Source: an uncultured Acetatifactor sp.
GTDB taxonomy: Bacteria > Bacillota > Clostridia > Lachnospirales > Lachnospiraceae
Assembly: GCA_910586485.1 (NCBI GenBank)
Contig: CAJUIA010000002.1
Coordinates: 122,076-186,075 of the forward strand
Direction of reading: 5' to 3'
DNA length: 64,000 nt
Made by a program: the position numbers and the translations under genes. Position 1 is the first letter of the stretch; every line of letters begins with the position of its first letter. Positions 1-9,167 of the stretch are shown here, piece after piece. Under the pieces are notes generated by a model. It searched no databases. It saw nothing but the letters and a program-made list of their open reading frames with translations, and was not told the DNA's origin.

Positions 1-950
1 AGGATTTCGTGCCCTTTGCAGAAGAGCTTCATGACCGCAGAAGGAAGCGGCTGGGTCTGAGCAGCTTAAGCTGTATTGATAATGCGGTATATTTTAAAGA
101 AGGAAATCCTGCGCCTGTGGGCACGCCTGACGAAATACTGGCAGCAGGACGGAAGATGTACGGGGAGCTTTCTCCCGAAACAAAGGAATTCATGAATTTC
201 ATGATGGAGAATGAGCTGTTTGACGTGCTCGGCCGCAAGACAAAGAGGGCCGGAGGCTATATGACGTATATGCCCCTGTATAACTCGCCCTTTGTATTTG
301 CCAATTTTAACGGCACCAGCGGGGATGTGGATGTGATCACCCATGAGTGTGGCCATGCCTTCCAGGGTTACCTTTCCGGGAAGGACCCCATCAGGGAGCA
401 TGGTGACATCGGTATGGAAACTGCGGAGATTCATTCCATGTCCATGGAATTCTTTACGCAGGGTTGGATGGAAATGTTTTTTGGGGACAGAGCCGAGGAT
501 TATATTGAAATGCACCTGGAGGATTCAGCTGCCTTTATCCCTTACGGATGTATGGTGGATGAGTTCCAGCACATTGTGTATGAGAATCCCGATCTGACAC
601 CGGAAGAAAGGCATCAGGCATGGCTGAAGCTGGAAGAGGAATACAGGCCCCACATGGATTACAGCGGCTATGAATTCTTTGAAAAAGGCGGTTTTTGGCA
701 GAAGCAGACCCATATCTATACCTCGCCCTTATACTATATCGACTATTGCCTGGCACAGACCTGCGCCCTGCAGTATAAGGTAAAGATGGATGAGGATTTT
801 AAGAAGGCCTGGGAGAGCTATCTGAAGCTCTGCAAGCTTTCCGCAAGCGATTTCTTTACCAATATGATAAAAGAGGTAGGTCTGGACAATCCTTTCGAGC
901 CGGGCTGCATGAAAAATATTGTGGGAAAACTTGAAAAATATGTGAAATGA
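1..950 (+). CDS. M3 family oligoendopeptidase, 3' part (runs off left edge)
   Basis: The reading frame is open from base 3, so the gene begins outside the window; GTG at 9 is internal. The visible ~316 residues carry the zinc site HECGH (codons 342-356) followed by AFQGY, the hallmark of M3 metallopeptidases of the PepF/oligoendopeptidase type. The downstream helical region with motifs such as MDYSGYEFF and SPLYYIDYCLAQ is typical of the C-terminal half of this family. These are cytosolic zinc enzymes that cut short peptides. The catalytic part is complete; only the N-terminal lobe is missing because of the window edge. A hairpin follows the stop codon. Confidence 0.9.
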   Translation, partial: DFVPFAEELHDRRRKRLGLSSLSCIDNAVYFKEGNPAPVGTPDEILAAGRKMYGELSPETKEFMNFMMENELFDVLGRKTKRAGGYMTYMPLYNSPFVFANFNGTSGDVDVITHECGHAFQGYLSGKDPIREHGDIGMETAEIHSMSMEFFTQGWMEMFFGDRAEDYIEMHLEDSAAFIPYGCMVDEFQHIVYENPDLTPEERHQAWLKLEEEYRPHMDYSGYEFFEKGGFWQKQTHIYTSPLYYIDYCLAQTCALQYKVKMDEDFKKAWESYLKLCKLSASDFFTNMIKEVGLDNPFEPGCMKNIVGKLEKYVK

Positions 951-962
951 GTTGCGAAAGTA

Positions 963-996
963 TTCGGCCATGGGGTATAATTTGCCCATGGTCGAA
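963..996 (+). terminator. Hairpin after the M3 peptidase gene
   Basis: A 12-bp stem (963-974 with 985-996, one wobble pair) encloses a 10-base loop just after the peptidase stop codon. There is no T-run, so it may be an mRNA-stabilising 3' hairpin or a weak terminator rather than a classical intrinsic terminator. Confidence 0.4.
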
Positions 997-1132
997 GTAC
1001 TGTCCATGGCTGAATGACTGCCATCAGGTTATTATAAGGCCCGGCGGTAAAGTACGCATTTGACAATCGCCTGAAATTTAAGCTGTAAAATAAGTTTTAA
1101 AACTGTAAAATGTAAAAAAGGAAAGGATTATT

Positions 1133-2767
1133 ATGTCTAAGAAGGAAACAGAGAACAGGGAAGAGAAAAAGGTTATAACCAAATACGACCTGAAAATGCA
1201 AAGAAAAGAAGAAGAAAGGAAAAAGGCCAAGCGGGACGAGCTGACCGGCAGGATTACGGGAATTGTCATCGTTCTGGCACTGCTTTGTCTGGTGCTGTCT
1301 TTCCCGATCCGCAGCTATCTCACCATAAACGGAACCTATATCGAGGTGGCAGGCGAGAAGGTATCCAGGGTGGAATTTGATTATCATTACAATCTGATGA
1401 AGAACAGCTACATTACCCAGAACAGCTATTACCTGAGTATGTTCGGTGTGGATTTAAGCGATCCCTCCGCCCAGATGTACAGCGATCAGCTGACGTTTCA
1501 GGATTATTTTGAACAGATGGCGGTGAATAATATCGCCGAAAACAAGGCGCTGCGCGACCAGATGAAGGCTGCGGGCTTTACCTATGACGCATCGGAGGAA
1601 TATGCGCAATATGAGGAAACGATAAAAACCGGGGCCTCTGCCCAGGGCATAACGGAAAAGGCATATATTCAGCAGATGTACGGACCCTATGCCACGGCTT
1701 CCCGTGTAAAGGGCTTCGTGACGGAAAACATGGAGCTGGGTGCATATTACGAGCTGGTTTCTCAGGAAAAGGCCCCTTCGGAAGCAGAGATTCAGGCCTA
1801 TTACGAGGAAAATGCCGACAACTATGATTCCGTGGATTACCGCATTCTGACGATCAATGCAGAGCTGCCCACGGAGCCCACGGAGCTTGCCGACCCGCAG
1901 GATGAGGCGGAAGGCACGGAGGGAACGGAAGGCACCGATGGAGATAAGGCATATACGCCCTCTGAGGCGGAGATTGAATTTGCCATGGGAGAGGCTAAGA
2001 ATAAGGCGGATGAGGCACTGGGAGATATTTCCACGCTGGGTGATCTGCAGGAAAACGTTAAGAAAAGTGCAATTAACAGCCTGCTTCAGGATTGGTTGTT
2101 TGACAGTACAAGAAAACAGGGAGACGCTACTGTAATTGAAAATACCACCAGCCACCTTTATTATGTGGTGGAATTTGAAAGCCGGTATTTGGATCAGACC
2201 CCTACGGCAGACGCAAGGATTATTGTTCTTGGCGCCGATTCGGAGGTTACGGCGGATGCAGTGATGGAGGAATGGCAGAATGGCCCTGCTACGGAAGAAA
2301 GCTTTGCTGAGCTGGCGGACAAGTATGGTTCTTCCGTGGAAGGAGGACTCTACGAAGGCTTGACGGCAGGGGGTCTGACAGATGAACTGGCGGCCTGGGT
2401 ACTTGACAGTTCCCGTACAGGCGGCGAGACCGTGGTGATTACAGGAGCGGAAGAAACCCATACTGACGCGGACGGAAGTACCCATACTCATGCAACGGCA
2501 TATGTTGCTTATTATGTGGGCACCAATGATCCTGCCTGGTCGCTGGATATAGAGGGTATTCTGCTGACAGAGCGGATGAACACTTATATGGAAGAGATCA
2601 GTCAGGGGTATGAGCTTACAAACCATAAGGGCAACCTGAATTATGTGAAGGTTCAAGAGGCGGCGAATGCTTCCGAAAGCGGAGAAAGCGAGAGCCAGGG
2701 AAGCGAAGAAAATACGGATCAGGAATCCGGGCAGGAGTCTTCCGAGGGCTCCGACAACGGGCAATAA
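1133..2767 (+). CDS. Membrane-anchored parvulin-type foldase (PrsA/SurA-like)
   Basis: The protein has 544 residues. A very charged cytosolic N-terminus (about 39 residues, Lys/Glu rich) precedes one transmembrane segment at about 40-60, and the rest lies outside the membrane. The region after the anchor (about 65-250) resembles the SurA/PrsA N-terminal chaperone domain. Residues about 355-470 (FAELADKYGSSVEGG... then AYVAYYVG) resemble a PpiC/parvulin domain. An acidic insert rich in GTEGTEG (about 255-275) and a Ser/Glu tail are low-complexity. The expected role is folding of secreted proteins at the outer face of the membrane. The parvulin match is divergent, so isomerase activity is uncertain. 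The start has AAAGGAAAGG upstream. Confidence 0.75.
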   Translation: MSKKETENREEKKVITKYDLKMQRKEEERKKAKRDELTGRITGIVIVLALLCLVLSFPIRSYLTINGTYIEVAGEKVSRVEFDYHYNLMKNSYITQNSYYLSMFGVDLSDPSAQMYSDQLTFQDYFEQMAVNNIAENKALRDQMKAAGFTYDASEEYAQYEETIKTGASAQGITEKAYIQQMYGPYATASRVKGFVTENMELGAYYELVSQEKAPSEAEIQAYYEENADNYDSVDYRILTINAELPTEPTELADPQDEAEGTEGTEGTDGDKAYTPSEAEIEFAMGEAKNKADEALGDISTLGDLQENVKKSAINSLLQDWLFDSTRKQGDATVIENTTSHLYYVVEFESRYLDQTPTADARIIVLGADSEVTADAVMEEWQNGPATEESFAELADKYGSSVEGGLYEGLTAGGLTDELAAWVLDSSRTGGETVVITGAEETHTDADGSTHTHATAYVAYYVGTNDPAWSLDIEGILLTERMNTYMEEISQGYELTNHKGNLNYVKVQEAANASESGESESQGSEENTDQESGQESSEGSDNGQ

Positions 2768-2815
2768 AAGCGATTCTTCCCGATGTGTGACAGACATGTT
2801 TGAGGGTGTGAGGGA

Positions 2816-3616
2816 ATGAAGAAGGCGCTGGTTTTAGATATAGACGGAACGCTGACAAATTCAAAAAAGGAGATTACCCCCGCTACCGGGCAGGCCATAC
2901 AGGACCTGATGAAGCGGGGGCATAAGGTGATTCTTGCCTCCGGCAGGCCAACTCCCGGTATGCGTAAGTATGAGAAGGAGCTTGAGCTGGAAAAATACGG
3001 CGGCTATCTGCTTTCCTTTAACGGGGCAAGAATCGTGGAATGTGATACGGGAGAGATTCTTTACCAGAGGCTTTTGTCCCTGACTCTTCTGCCGGGTCTG
3101 TACCGTTTTGCAAAAAATAATGGCTGCGGACTGGTCACCTATCTGGGCAGTGAGGTCATTTCCGCATTTCCGAAGGACAAATATGTGGAGCTGGAAGCGG
3201 CCATCAACGGTCTGCCGGTGCGGGAGATGGAAGGCTTCCTGGAATTTGTGGACTTTGACATCAATAAGTGTCTGATGACTGCCGAGCCGGAGAAGGCGGA
3301 AAAGCTGGAAAAGGAGCTTCAGCAGCAATACGGGGACCGGGCCAGCATATATCGCTCGGAGCCTTATTTTATCGAGATCATGCCGGAGAATGTAAATAAG
3401 GCGGCAGCCCTGGAAAAACTTCTGCCGGTGCTGGGAGTAACCCGTGAAAACACGGTCTGCTGCGGGGACGGCTTTAACGATATTTCCATGCTTCGGTATG
3501 CCGGTGTGGGCGTCGCCATGGGAAATGCCCAGCAGAGGGTAAAGGAAGCGGCGGATTATGTGACGGCCGCCAATGATGAGGACGGACTCATACAGGTGAT
3601 CGAAAGATTTTTTTAA
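2816..3616 (+). CDS. HAD-superfamily Cof-type phosphatase
   Basis: This is a 266-residue protein with HAD motif I (DIDGTLTN, residues 8-15), which contains the nucleophilic Asp and acid/base Asp. A mobile cap fills the middle, and motif IV is GDGFNDISML near residue 220. Size and layout fit the Cof/YidA group, cytosolic enzymes that dephosphorylate sugar phosphates, flavin precursors or similar metabolites. The substrate cannot be read from the sequence. The gene lies 48 bp after the foldase gene and 12 bp before the CCA-adding enzyme gene, so co-transcription is likely. Confidence 0.88.
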   Translation: MKKALVLDIDGTLTNSKKEITPATGQAIQDLMKRGHKVILASGRPTPGMRKYEKELELEKYGGYLLSFNGARIVECDTGEILYQRLLSLTLLPGLYRFAKNNGCGLVTYLGSEVISAFPKDKYVELEAAINGLPVREMEGFLEFVDFDINKCLMTAEPEKAEKLEKELQQQYGDRASIYRSEPYFIEIMPENVNKAAALEKLLPVLGVTRENTVCCGDGFNDISMLRYAGVGVAMGNAQQRVKEAADYVTAANDEDGLIQVIERFF

Positions 3617-3628
3617 TGCGGGAGGAAA

Positions 3629-4996
3629 ATGGTGGGCAGGCAGAATTTGGGCCGCGATATAAAAATAGCAGTGCCCGGCAAGGCCAGGCATATTGTAAAA
3701 ACCTTGCAGGCAGCAGGCTTTGAGGCCTATGTGGTAGGCGGCTGTGTACGGGATTCTCTGATGGGCAGAGAGCCGGAGGACTGGGACGTCACGACCTCCG
3801 CAAGGCCGGAACAAGTGAAAGCTCTTTTTCCCTATACGGTGGATACGGGAATAAAACATGGTACGGTTACGGTTATGCTGGGAAAGGACGGGTTTGAGGT
3901 TACCACTTACCGCATTGACGGGAAATATGAGGACAATCGGCACCCGAAGGAGGTGATCTATACCCCAAGCCTGCGGGAGGATTTAAGGCGGCGGGATTTC
4001 ACCGTGAATGCCATGGCCTATAATGATGAAAAGGGGCTGGTGGACTATTACCGGGGCATGGAGGACATGGAGATCGGAGTAGTCCGCTGCGTGGGCGTTC
4101 CCGAGGAACGGTTTGAAGAGGATGCTCTTCGTATCATGCGTGCGGTCCGCTTTTCGGCGCAGCTGGGTTTTCATATTGATTCCTTTACCATGAAAGCAAT
4201 CCAAAAGCTGTCGCCCAGCCTGCAAAACATTAGTGCGGAACGGATTCAGGCAGAGCTTACAAAGATTTTGACTTCCCCCCATCCGGACTATCTTCGGGGA
4301 GCATATAAATTAGGGGTTACAAAGATTATCCTGCCGGAGCTGGACCGGGCCATGGAGACGCCGCAGTATCATCCTCATCATATTTATACCGTGGGAGAGC
4401 ATATTCTCCATTCTCTGAAATGGGTGGATGCCGACAAGGTGCTTCGGCTTACCATGCTGTTTCACGATATAGGAAAGCCCGACACCCTGTTTAAGGATGA
4501 AGAAGGGATTACGCATTTTCACGGACACGCAAAGGTCAGCGCCCAGATCGCGGATCGAATCATGCACAGGCTGAAATATGACAATGATACCATCGGTAAA
4601 GTTTGCAGGCTGGTGGAATATCATGACTACGGAAACGATCTGGACCCGGATGCGGCGGCAGTGCGCCGGGCCGTAAACAAGATAGGGGAGGATGCCTTTC
4701 CCCTGCTTTTTCAGGTGAAACGGGCGGATATTTATGCACAGAGCGATTACCTGAGAGAGCAGAAGCTGGAGCGGCTGGAAAAATGGCAGCAGCTGTATGC
4801 TGAAGTAAAAGAAAAACAGCAGTGTGTGACGCTAAGGGACCTGGCCGTTTCGGGAGCTGATCTGATTGCAGCGGGTATGAAGCCGGGAAGGGCTCTGGGC
4901 GACATGCTGCAAAGGCTGCTTACGCTGGTGCTGGAGGACCCGTCCCTGAACACAAAAGAAAAACTGCTGGCCGAAGCGGAAAAGCTGATGAATTAA
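3629..4996 (+). CDS. cca: CCA tRNA nucleotidyltransferase with HD domain
   Basis: This 455-residue enzyme adds or repairs the 3' CCA of tRNAs using CTP and ATP. The N-terminal nucleotidyltransferase core shows the VVGGCVRDSLMG loop (residues ~31-42) and the metal-binding DWD motif. RRDFTVNAMAYN and the PolyA_pol RNA-binding region follow. An HD phosphohydrolase domain in the second half shows HHIYTVGEH and FHDIGKP. RBS GGGAGGAAA precedes the ATG. The two tRNA genes in this window (39832-40038) lack an encoded CCA end, so they would depend on an enzyme of this kind. Confidence 0.95.
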   Translation: MVGRQNLGRDIKIAVPGKARHIVKTLQAAGFEAYVVGGCVRDSLMGREPEDWDVTTSARPEQVKALFPYTVDTGIKHGTVTVMLGKDGFEVTTYRIDGKYEDNRHPKEVIYTPSLREDLRRRDFTVNAMAYNDEKGLVDYYRGMEDMEIGVVRCVGVPEERFEEDALRIMRAVRFSAQLGFHIDSFTMKAIQKLSPSLQNISAERIQAELTKILTSPHPDYLRGAYKLGVTKIILPELDRAMETPQYHPHHIYTVGEHILHSLKWVDADKVLRLTMLFHDIGKPDTLFKDEEGITHFHGHAKVSAQIADRIMHRLKYDNDTIGKVCRLVEYHDYGNDLDPDAAAVRRAVNKIGEDAFPLLFQVKRADIYAQSDYLREQKLERLEKWQQLYAEVKEKQQCVTLRDLAVSGADLIAAGMKPGRALGDMLQRLLTLVLEDPSLNTKEKLLAEAEKLMN

Positions 4997-5082
4997 CAAC
5001 ATACTTTTATGCCCCACCTCATAAGATATGATGAAAGCAGGAGCTTTCCGGCTTGAACAAACATATGCGGGAGGGGTAGTCA

Positions 5083-6087
5083 GTGAACGACAGGGCAGTG
5101 GAATTACTGGAACAGTATGATATAGAGGTGATCCGTACCAGAAAGGGAAGAGGAGCCATTGTATGCGACACGGCGGACGGATGCCTGATCTTTAAAGAAT
5201 ATAGCGGGAATGATAAACATGTTCAGCTGCAGAATAAACTGCTGCAGAAAGCAGCAGAAGGGGGCAGGGTGCGGACGGAAAGCATTATACCTGCCAGAGA
5301 AGGCGGACTGTTGGTGCGGGACGGAGACGGGACGGCTTATATCCTGAAAACCTGGCAGGACGGCAGGGAATGCAGCATCAGTGAAAGAAGCGAATGTGTA
5401 CAGGCAGTGAAGCTTCTGGCGAAGCTTCATGAGAGTATGGAGCTGTCTGCGGAGGAAGCGGAAGAGATTTCCGTATTTTCACCGGAAAAGGAATATGAAA
5501 AGCATAACCGGGAAATTCGCAAGGTAAAGAAGTATCTAAAACAGAAGGGACAGAAGCAGCCCTTTGAGGTCAGCCTTTTAGGGTCCTGTGATTACTTTTT
5601 GGATCAGGCCCTGGAGGTTACGGAGGAATGGAAGCAGTATGCGGAGGCATTCCGCAGAAGAGAAGGGGACGGCAAAAAGCCGGAAACCATTACCTTTTGC
5701 CACGGAGACTATCAGTATCACAATATCCTCATGGGGCCGGGAGGCTGGTTTGTAGTAAATTTTGAAAAATGCCTGGCGGACCGTCCCGTGCGGGACCTTT
5801 ATCTTCTTTTGCGAAAGCTTTTGGAAAAGGGAAACTGGCAGGCGGCAACAGGGCTGGAGCTGCTGCAGGCCTATGAAAAGGAGCGGCCACTGTCCGCGGA
5901 GGACCGCATTGATCTGTATTACCGGCTGGCATATCCGGAAAAGTTCTGGAAGATTGTAAATTTTTATTATAATTCGGGAAAAGCATGGATTCCGGGAAAA
6001 AATCAGGAAAAATTGGAGAAACTGATAGCACAGGAAAAGGAAAAACAGAAATTTTTAAATCAGGTGTTTCGGGATATAGCGGGATAA
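5083..6087 (+). CDS. CotS-family spore coat / aminoglycoside phosphotransferase-like protein
   Basis: The protein has 334 residues and starts at GTG, with RBS GGGAGGGG at the right spacing. The kinase-like fold of the APH/CotS group is recognised by the catalytic-loop motif HGDYQYHNIL and by the later NFEKC-x6-VRDLYLLLRKL segment, which is characteristic of CotS/YsxE-like proteins. In Bacillus CotS is a spore coat component, and the kinase-like fold may act on small molecules or coat polysaccharide. The usual metal-binding DFD motif is replaced by NFE here, so catalysis may be altered. The neighbouring sporulation cluster fits a spore role (inference). Confidence 0.8.
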   Translation: MNDRAVELLEQYDIEVIRTRKGRGAIVCDTADGCLIFKEYSGNDKHVQLQNKLLQKAAEGGRVRTESIIPAREGGLLVRDGDGTAYILKTWQDGRECSISERSECVQAVKLLAKLHESMELSAEEAEEISVFSPEKEYEKHNREIRKVKKYLKQKGQKQPFEVSLLGSCDYFLDQALEVTEEWKQYAEAFRRREGDGKKPETITFCHGDYQYHNILMGPGGWFVVNFEKCLADRPVRDLYLLLRKLLEKGNWQAATGLELLQAYEKERPLSAEDRIDLYYRLAYPEKFWKIVNFYYNSGKAWIPGKNQEKLEKLIAQEKEKQKFLNQVFRDIAG

Positions 6088-6157
6088 GGCGCGAAGGGGA
6101 GCTTGCCTGCCTTGGGAATGTGAGATTTACGCGCAGCGGAATCATGGAGGTTAGAGT

Positions 6158-7552
6158 GTGAAGGACGAAAGAAGGAAAAAACTTGGAGTAAAAAAGATGT
6201 TCCCCGGTAAAAGGGGGCAGGTGTTTTTTCTGATCGTGGCATTGAGCGTATGGCTGACGGCCTGCACCAGCCCGTTCCAGCTGATCTCCGGAAACGAATC
6301 GGGGCAGGACTCTCCGAGTAAGGATACTGATACGGGGTTTGTGGCAGCGGGACCTGACAGCTATGACTCCGCGGATACGGCAATCCTTGTAGGCAGAGAC
6401 AGGGACAAAAATACGGCGACCTTCCTGAATCTGGAGCTGGGAAAGCGATATACCCTTTCCATAGACGGTACTACCGGCTTCTACGATAAGTACGGGGAAA
6501 GCATCTCCTTTGATCAGGTGGAGACCGGCGATATTGTGGAGGTGACTTTTTTAAAATCAAAAAAGCATCTGACTACCCTGCAGCTGTCCCCTGCCGCCTG
6601 GTCCTATGAGGACGTGGAGCGGTATGAGATTCATCCGGTGCGCGGCGAGATCAGCATCGGCTCGGATATTTATAAGCTGACGGACAATACGCAATATCTG
6701 TCGGAGGGCAGGAGCATGGACAGCATGGATCTGAATGCTTCGGATGTTTTAAGCTTTCAGGGAATCGGCAGCCAGATTTTAACTGTGCGGGTGGAAAAAG
6801 GGCATGGGTATTTAAGGCTGGCAAACGATGAAAACTTTGTGGGCGGATGGATTGAGATCGGTCAGACCCAGATCCGCAGAATTACGGAAGATATGCTGCT
6901 GCTGGTGCCGGAGGGAAATTATCAGGTCAATATCAGTAATAAGGGCGGCGGGGGCATCAAAAGCGTGACCATCCATCGCAACCAGGAGACTACGCTGGAC
7001 ATCGGGGACCTTGAGATTCCGGAGCCTCAGTACGGGATGGTGCTATTTTCCTTAAATCCTTCTTCCACGGAGCTGTATATTGACGGAGAAAAGGTAGATC
7101 CCTCCGGACCGGTGGATTTGATTTACGGGATTCACCAGATGATTGCCAGAGCGGAAGGGTATCAATCCGTTACCCAGTATATCCGGGTCTCTCAGGAATC
7201 GGCGGGGATCAATGTAGTCCTGGAACAAAACGAGTCGGAAGAAGAGGAAGCGGAAAGCACTTCGTCCGCGGGGGATACGCTGACGGATTATTATAAGGTA
7301 TATGTGGACGCCCCGGAGGGAGTGGAGGTGTATGTGGATGGCAACTATGTGGGCATTTCTCCCTGCAGCTTTAAAAAGAATCCGGGAGTTCGTGTGATTA
7401 CGCTCCGAAAAAATTATTTTGAGACCAGAAGCTATACAGTACAGGTTGATGACGAAGAGAAGGATTTGTCGTTTTCGTTTGCGGATCTGGTATATAGCGG
7501 CACATCTACGGTTTCAGGAAACTCGGCTTCCGGGAATTCATCCTCCCGATAA
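6158..7552 (+). CDS. PEGA-domain lipoprotein
   Basis: GTG start with RBS GGAGG seven bases upstream. The N-terminus has basic residues, a hydrophobic segment and the lipobox LTAC, so the protein should be lipid-anchored at the outer membrane face. The middle (about 50-290) is a beta-rich region without a clear family match. Two PEGA repeats follow, at about 290-350 (STELYIDGEKV) and 385-445 (GVEVYVDGNYVGISPC), and a Ser/Gly tail ends the protein. PEGA domains are small beta-sandwiches common in surface proteins. The function is unknown. It may be co-expressed with the upstream CotS-like gene (70-bp gap). Confidence 0.8.
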   Translation: MKDERRKKLGVKKMFPGKRGQVFFLIVALSVWLTACTSPFQLISGNESGQDSPSKDTDTGFVAAGPDSYDSADTAILVGRDRDKNTATFLNLELGKRYTLSIDGTTGFYDKYGESISFDQVETGDIVEVTFLKSKKHLTTLQLSPAAWSYEDVERYEIHPVRGEISIGSDIYKLTDNTQYLSEGRSMDSMDLNASDVLSFQGIGSQILTVRVEKGHGYLRLANDENFVGGWIEIGQTQIRRITEDMLLLVPEGNYQVNISNKGGGGIKSVTIHRNQETTLDIGDLEIPEPQYGMVLFSLNPSSTELYIDGEKVDPSGPVDLIYGIHQMIARAEGYQSVTQYIRVSQESAGINVVLEQNESEEEEAESTSSAGDTLTDYYKVYVDAPEGVEVYVDGNYVGISPCSFKKNPGVRVITLRKNYFETRSYTVQVDDEEKDLSFSFADLVYSGTSTVSGNSASGNSSSR

Positions 7553-7591
7553 AAAAAATGCCGTAAAATCAGTATTATTGCGTAAAATGCC

Positions 7592-7620
7592 TTGACAAAC
7601 CATTGGAAATCAGATATAAA
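7592..7620 (+). promoter_or_regulatory. Sigma-A promoter of hup
   Basis: TTGACA (7592-7597), a 17-bp spacer and TATAAA (7615-7620) form a near-consensus vegetative promoter 70 bp upstream of the HU start codon. Confidence 0.8.
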
Positions 7621-7689
7621 TGGTATAGATGTTTTGAGATGGCATCTGAGAACATACAAAAAAGAAAATCCATTACAGGAGGAATTTAA

Positions 7690-7962
7690 ATGAACAAAAC
7701 AGAGTTAGTTGCAGCTATGGCTGAGCAGGCAGGTGTGTCCAAGAAGGATGCAGAAAAGACACTGAAGGCTTTTACCGATGTGGTTGCTGAAGAGCTGAAG
7801 AAGGGCGGCAAGGTTCAGCTGGTTGGATTCGGTACTTTCGAGGTATCCGAGAGAGCAGCAAGAGAGGGAAGAAATCCTCAGACCGGAAAGGCAATGAAGA
7901 TTGCAGCTTCCAAGGCGCCTAAGTTTAAGGCTGGCAAGGCTTTAAAGGACATGCTGAACTAA
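7690..7962 (+). CDS. hup: HU-type DNA-binding protein
   Basis: This is a 90-residue basic protein with the full HU fold signature: N-terminal helices (MNKTELVAAMAEQAGVSKKD), the VQLVGFGTFEV segment, and the DNA-binding arm with GRNPQTG and the conserved proline. It compacts and bends DNA in the nucleoid. RBS AGGAGG lies upstream, and it has its own strong promoter and a terminator, as expected for an abundant protein. Its position directly before rqcP-yabP-yabQ-divIC is the usual arrangement in Clostridia. Confidence 0.97.
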   Translation: MNKTELVAAMAEQAGVSKKDAEKTLKAFTDVVAEELKKGGKVQLVGFGTFEVSERAAREGRNPQTGKAMKIAASKAPKFKAGKALKDMLN

Positions 7963-7980
7963 GTTAAGCTTATGATTACA

Positions 7981-8018
7981 GCGGAGAACCTTTTCGGAAG
8001 GGTTCTCCGTTTTCTTTT
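7981..8018 (+). terminator. Intrinsic terminator after hup
   Basis: The stem CGGAGAACC (7982-7990) pairs with GGTTCTCCG (8001-8009) around a 10-base loop and is followed by a T-rich run. It probably reduces read-through from hup into rqcP. Confidence 0.85.
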
Positions 8019-8091
8019 ATGCGCAGGTCTGTGCAGAGGAAATATGCCGCTAAAGCGGCACACGGGCCGCGCGGCGAACAGGGGAGGATTT

Positions 8092-8331
8092 ATGAGACTG
8101 GATAAATATTTAAAGGTATCGCGCCTGATTAAGCGGCGCACCGTGGCAAATGAGGCCTGTGACAGCGGCAGGGTTATGATTAATGATAAGCCTGCAAAGG
8201 CGTCAGCAAATGTGAAAGAAGGAGACATTATTACCATCAGCTTCGGCAATAAGGAGGTGAAGGTAGAAGTTCTGGATGTACAGGAAACGGTAAAAAAAGA
8301 AGAGGCAAAAGAACTTTTCAAGTACATTTAG
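8092..8331 (+). CDS. rqcP: S4-domain ribosome quality control protein RqcP (YabO/HslR family)
   Basis: The 79-residue protein is essentially one S4 RNA-binding domain: MRLDKYLKVSRLIKRRTVA, then VMINDKPAKASANVKEGD. The start at 8092 is chosen because GGGGAGGA precedes it at good spacing and the S4 domain begins exactly there; the longer frame from 7972 runs through the hup terminator. In Bacillus RqcP (YabO) acts with RqcH on stalled 50S subunits during alanine tailing. Gene order hup-rqcP-yabP-yabQ-divIC is conserved in spore-forming Firmicutes. Confidence 0.92.
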   Translation: MRLDKYLKVSRLIKRRTVANEACDSGRVMINDKPAKASANVKEGDIITISFGNKEVKVEVLDVQETVKKEEAKELFKYI

Positions 8332-8390
8332 TGCATGAACTGATGAAGATCTGCATAGGCTTTTAAAAAAGGAATCCAAACGGAGGGCTT

Positions 8391-8678
8391 ATGGAGGATT
8401 TAAGCAGCAGCACACGAATGCACAGGATGACTATGACAAACCGGAAAAACTGCACCATAAACGGTGTAAATGACGTACTTTCCTTTGACATCCATGAAAT
8501 TCTTCTAGAGACCGAACAGGGAATGCTGATGATAAAGGGAGACGATCTGCATGTAAGCAGACTTACTTTGGAAAAGGGCGAGGTAGACATAGACGGCAGA
8601 ATAGACAGCTTTACTTACTCCGACGCTGCGGGAAGCGGACATAAGGGCGAATCTCTGTTGAGTAAGCTGTTCCGGTAA
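8391..8678 (+). CDS. yabP: Sporulation protein YabP
   Basis: The 95-residue protein matches the YabP/YqfC family pattern, with LSFDIHEILLETEQGMLMIKGDDLHV in the middle and LEKGEVDIDGRID towards the end. In Bacillus, YabP is made in the mother cell during sporulation, and the family belongs to the forespore-surrounding structures; its molecular role is unclear. RBS GGAGG lies five bases before the ATG. yabQ begins only five bases after the stop, so the two are coupled. Confidence 0.92.
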   Translation: MEDLSSSTRMHRMTMTNRKNCTINGVNDVLSFDIHEILLETEQGMLMIKGDDLHVSRLTLEKGEVDIDGRIDSFTYSDAAGSGHKGESLLSKLFR

Positions 8679-8683
8679 TCTTT

Positions 8684-9151
8684 ATGGTAAATGAAAACCA
8701 GTTTCTTTTTCATGCCCTGTTAATGGGCATTTTTATTACATTTGTCTATGATGTCATCAGGATATGCCGCAGAGTGGTTCCTCACAATTCCTTTTTTGTA
8801 TCGCTGGAGGATCTGGGATTTTGGATTTATTGCGGGGGCTCGGTCTTTATGCTCATGTATCACGAGAGCAATGGGGAGCTGCGCTGGTTCGCTGTATTTG
8901 GAGCGATAGGGGGCATGCTGCTGTACAGAAGGCTTGTGAGCCCATTGTTTGTAAAGTATGTGTCCTTCGTGCTGTCAAAAATACTGGAGGGTTTGGGAAA
9001 GGCATTAGGATGGCTGTTTCATCCGCTCAGGGTGCTTTTGCGCAAAACAGGCAGGGGCACATACAGGATCGGCCGGAGCCTGCGGCGCAGGTTAAAAAAT
9101 AAGTTGACGTATTTTCTGAAAATGCTTAAAATAGGACTAAAGGGGAAATAA
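8684..9151 (+). CDS. yabQ: Spore cortex biosynthesis protein YabQ
   Basis: This 155-residue membrane protein has three to four hydrophobic segments in its first half (FLFHALLMGIFITFVYDVI, then DLGFWIYCGGSVFMLMYH) and a strongly basic C-terminal tail. Size, topology and position after yabP match YabQ, a mother-cell membrane protein needed for cortex formation in Bacillus. No separate ribosome site is visible, so translation is probably coupled to yabP. Confidence 0.9.
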   Translation: MVNENQFLFHALLMGIFITFVYDVIRICRRVVPHNSFFVSLEDLGFWIYCGGSVFMLMYHESNGELRWFAVFGAIGGMLLYRRLVSPLFVKYVSFVLSKILEGLGKALGWLFHPLRVLLRKTGRGTYRIGRSLRRRLKNKLTYFLKMLKIGLKGK

Positions 9152-9167
9152 GCTGGAAGGGGGGCCT

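Noticed and set aside
1060..1091. TTGACA followed by TAAAAT upstream of the foldase gene
   Set aside because: The spacing is 20 bp and the -10 is weak; unlike the spoIIE case there is no activator box to justify it.
1454..2797. Long antisense open frames, for example opposite the foldase (447 codons) and opposite the giant surface protein (43754-44752)
   Set aside because: They arise from codon bias on the opposite strand; no RBS, no known motifs, and the sense genes are clear.
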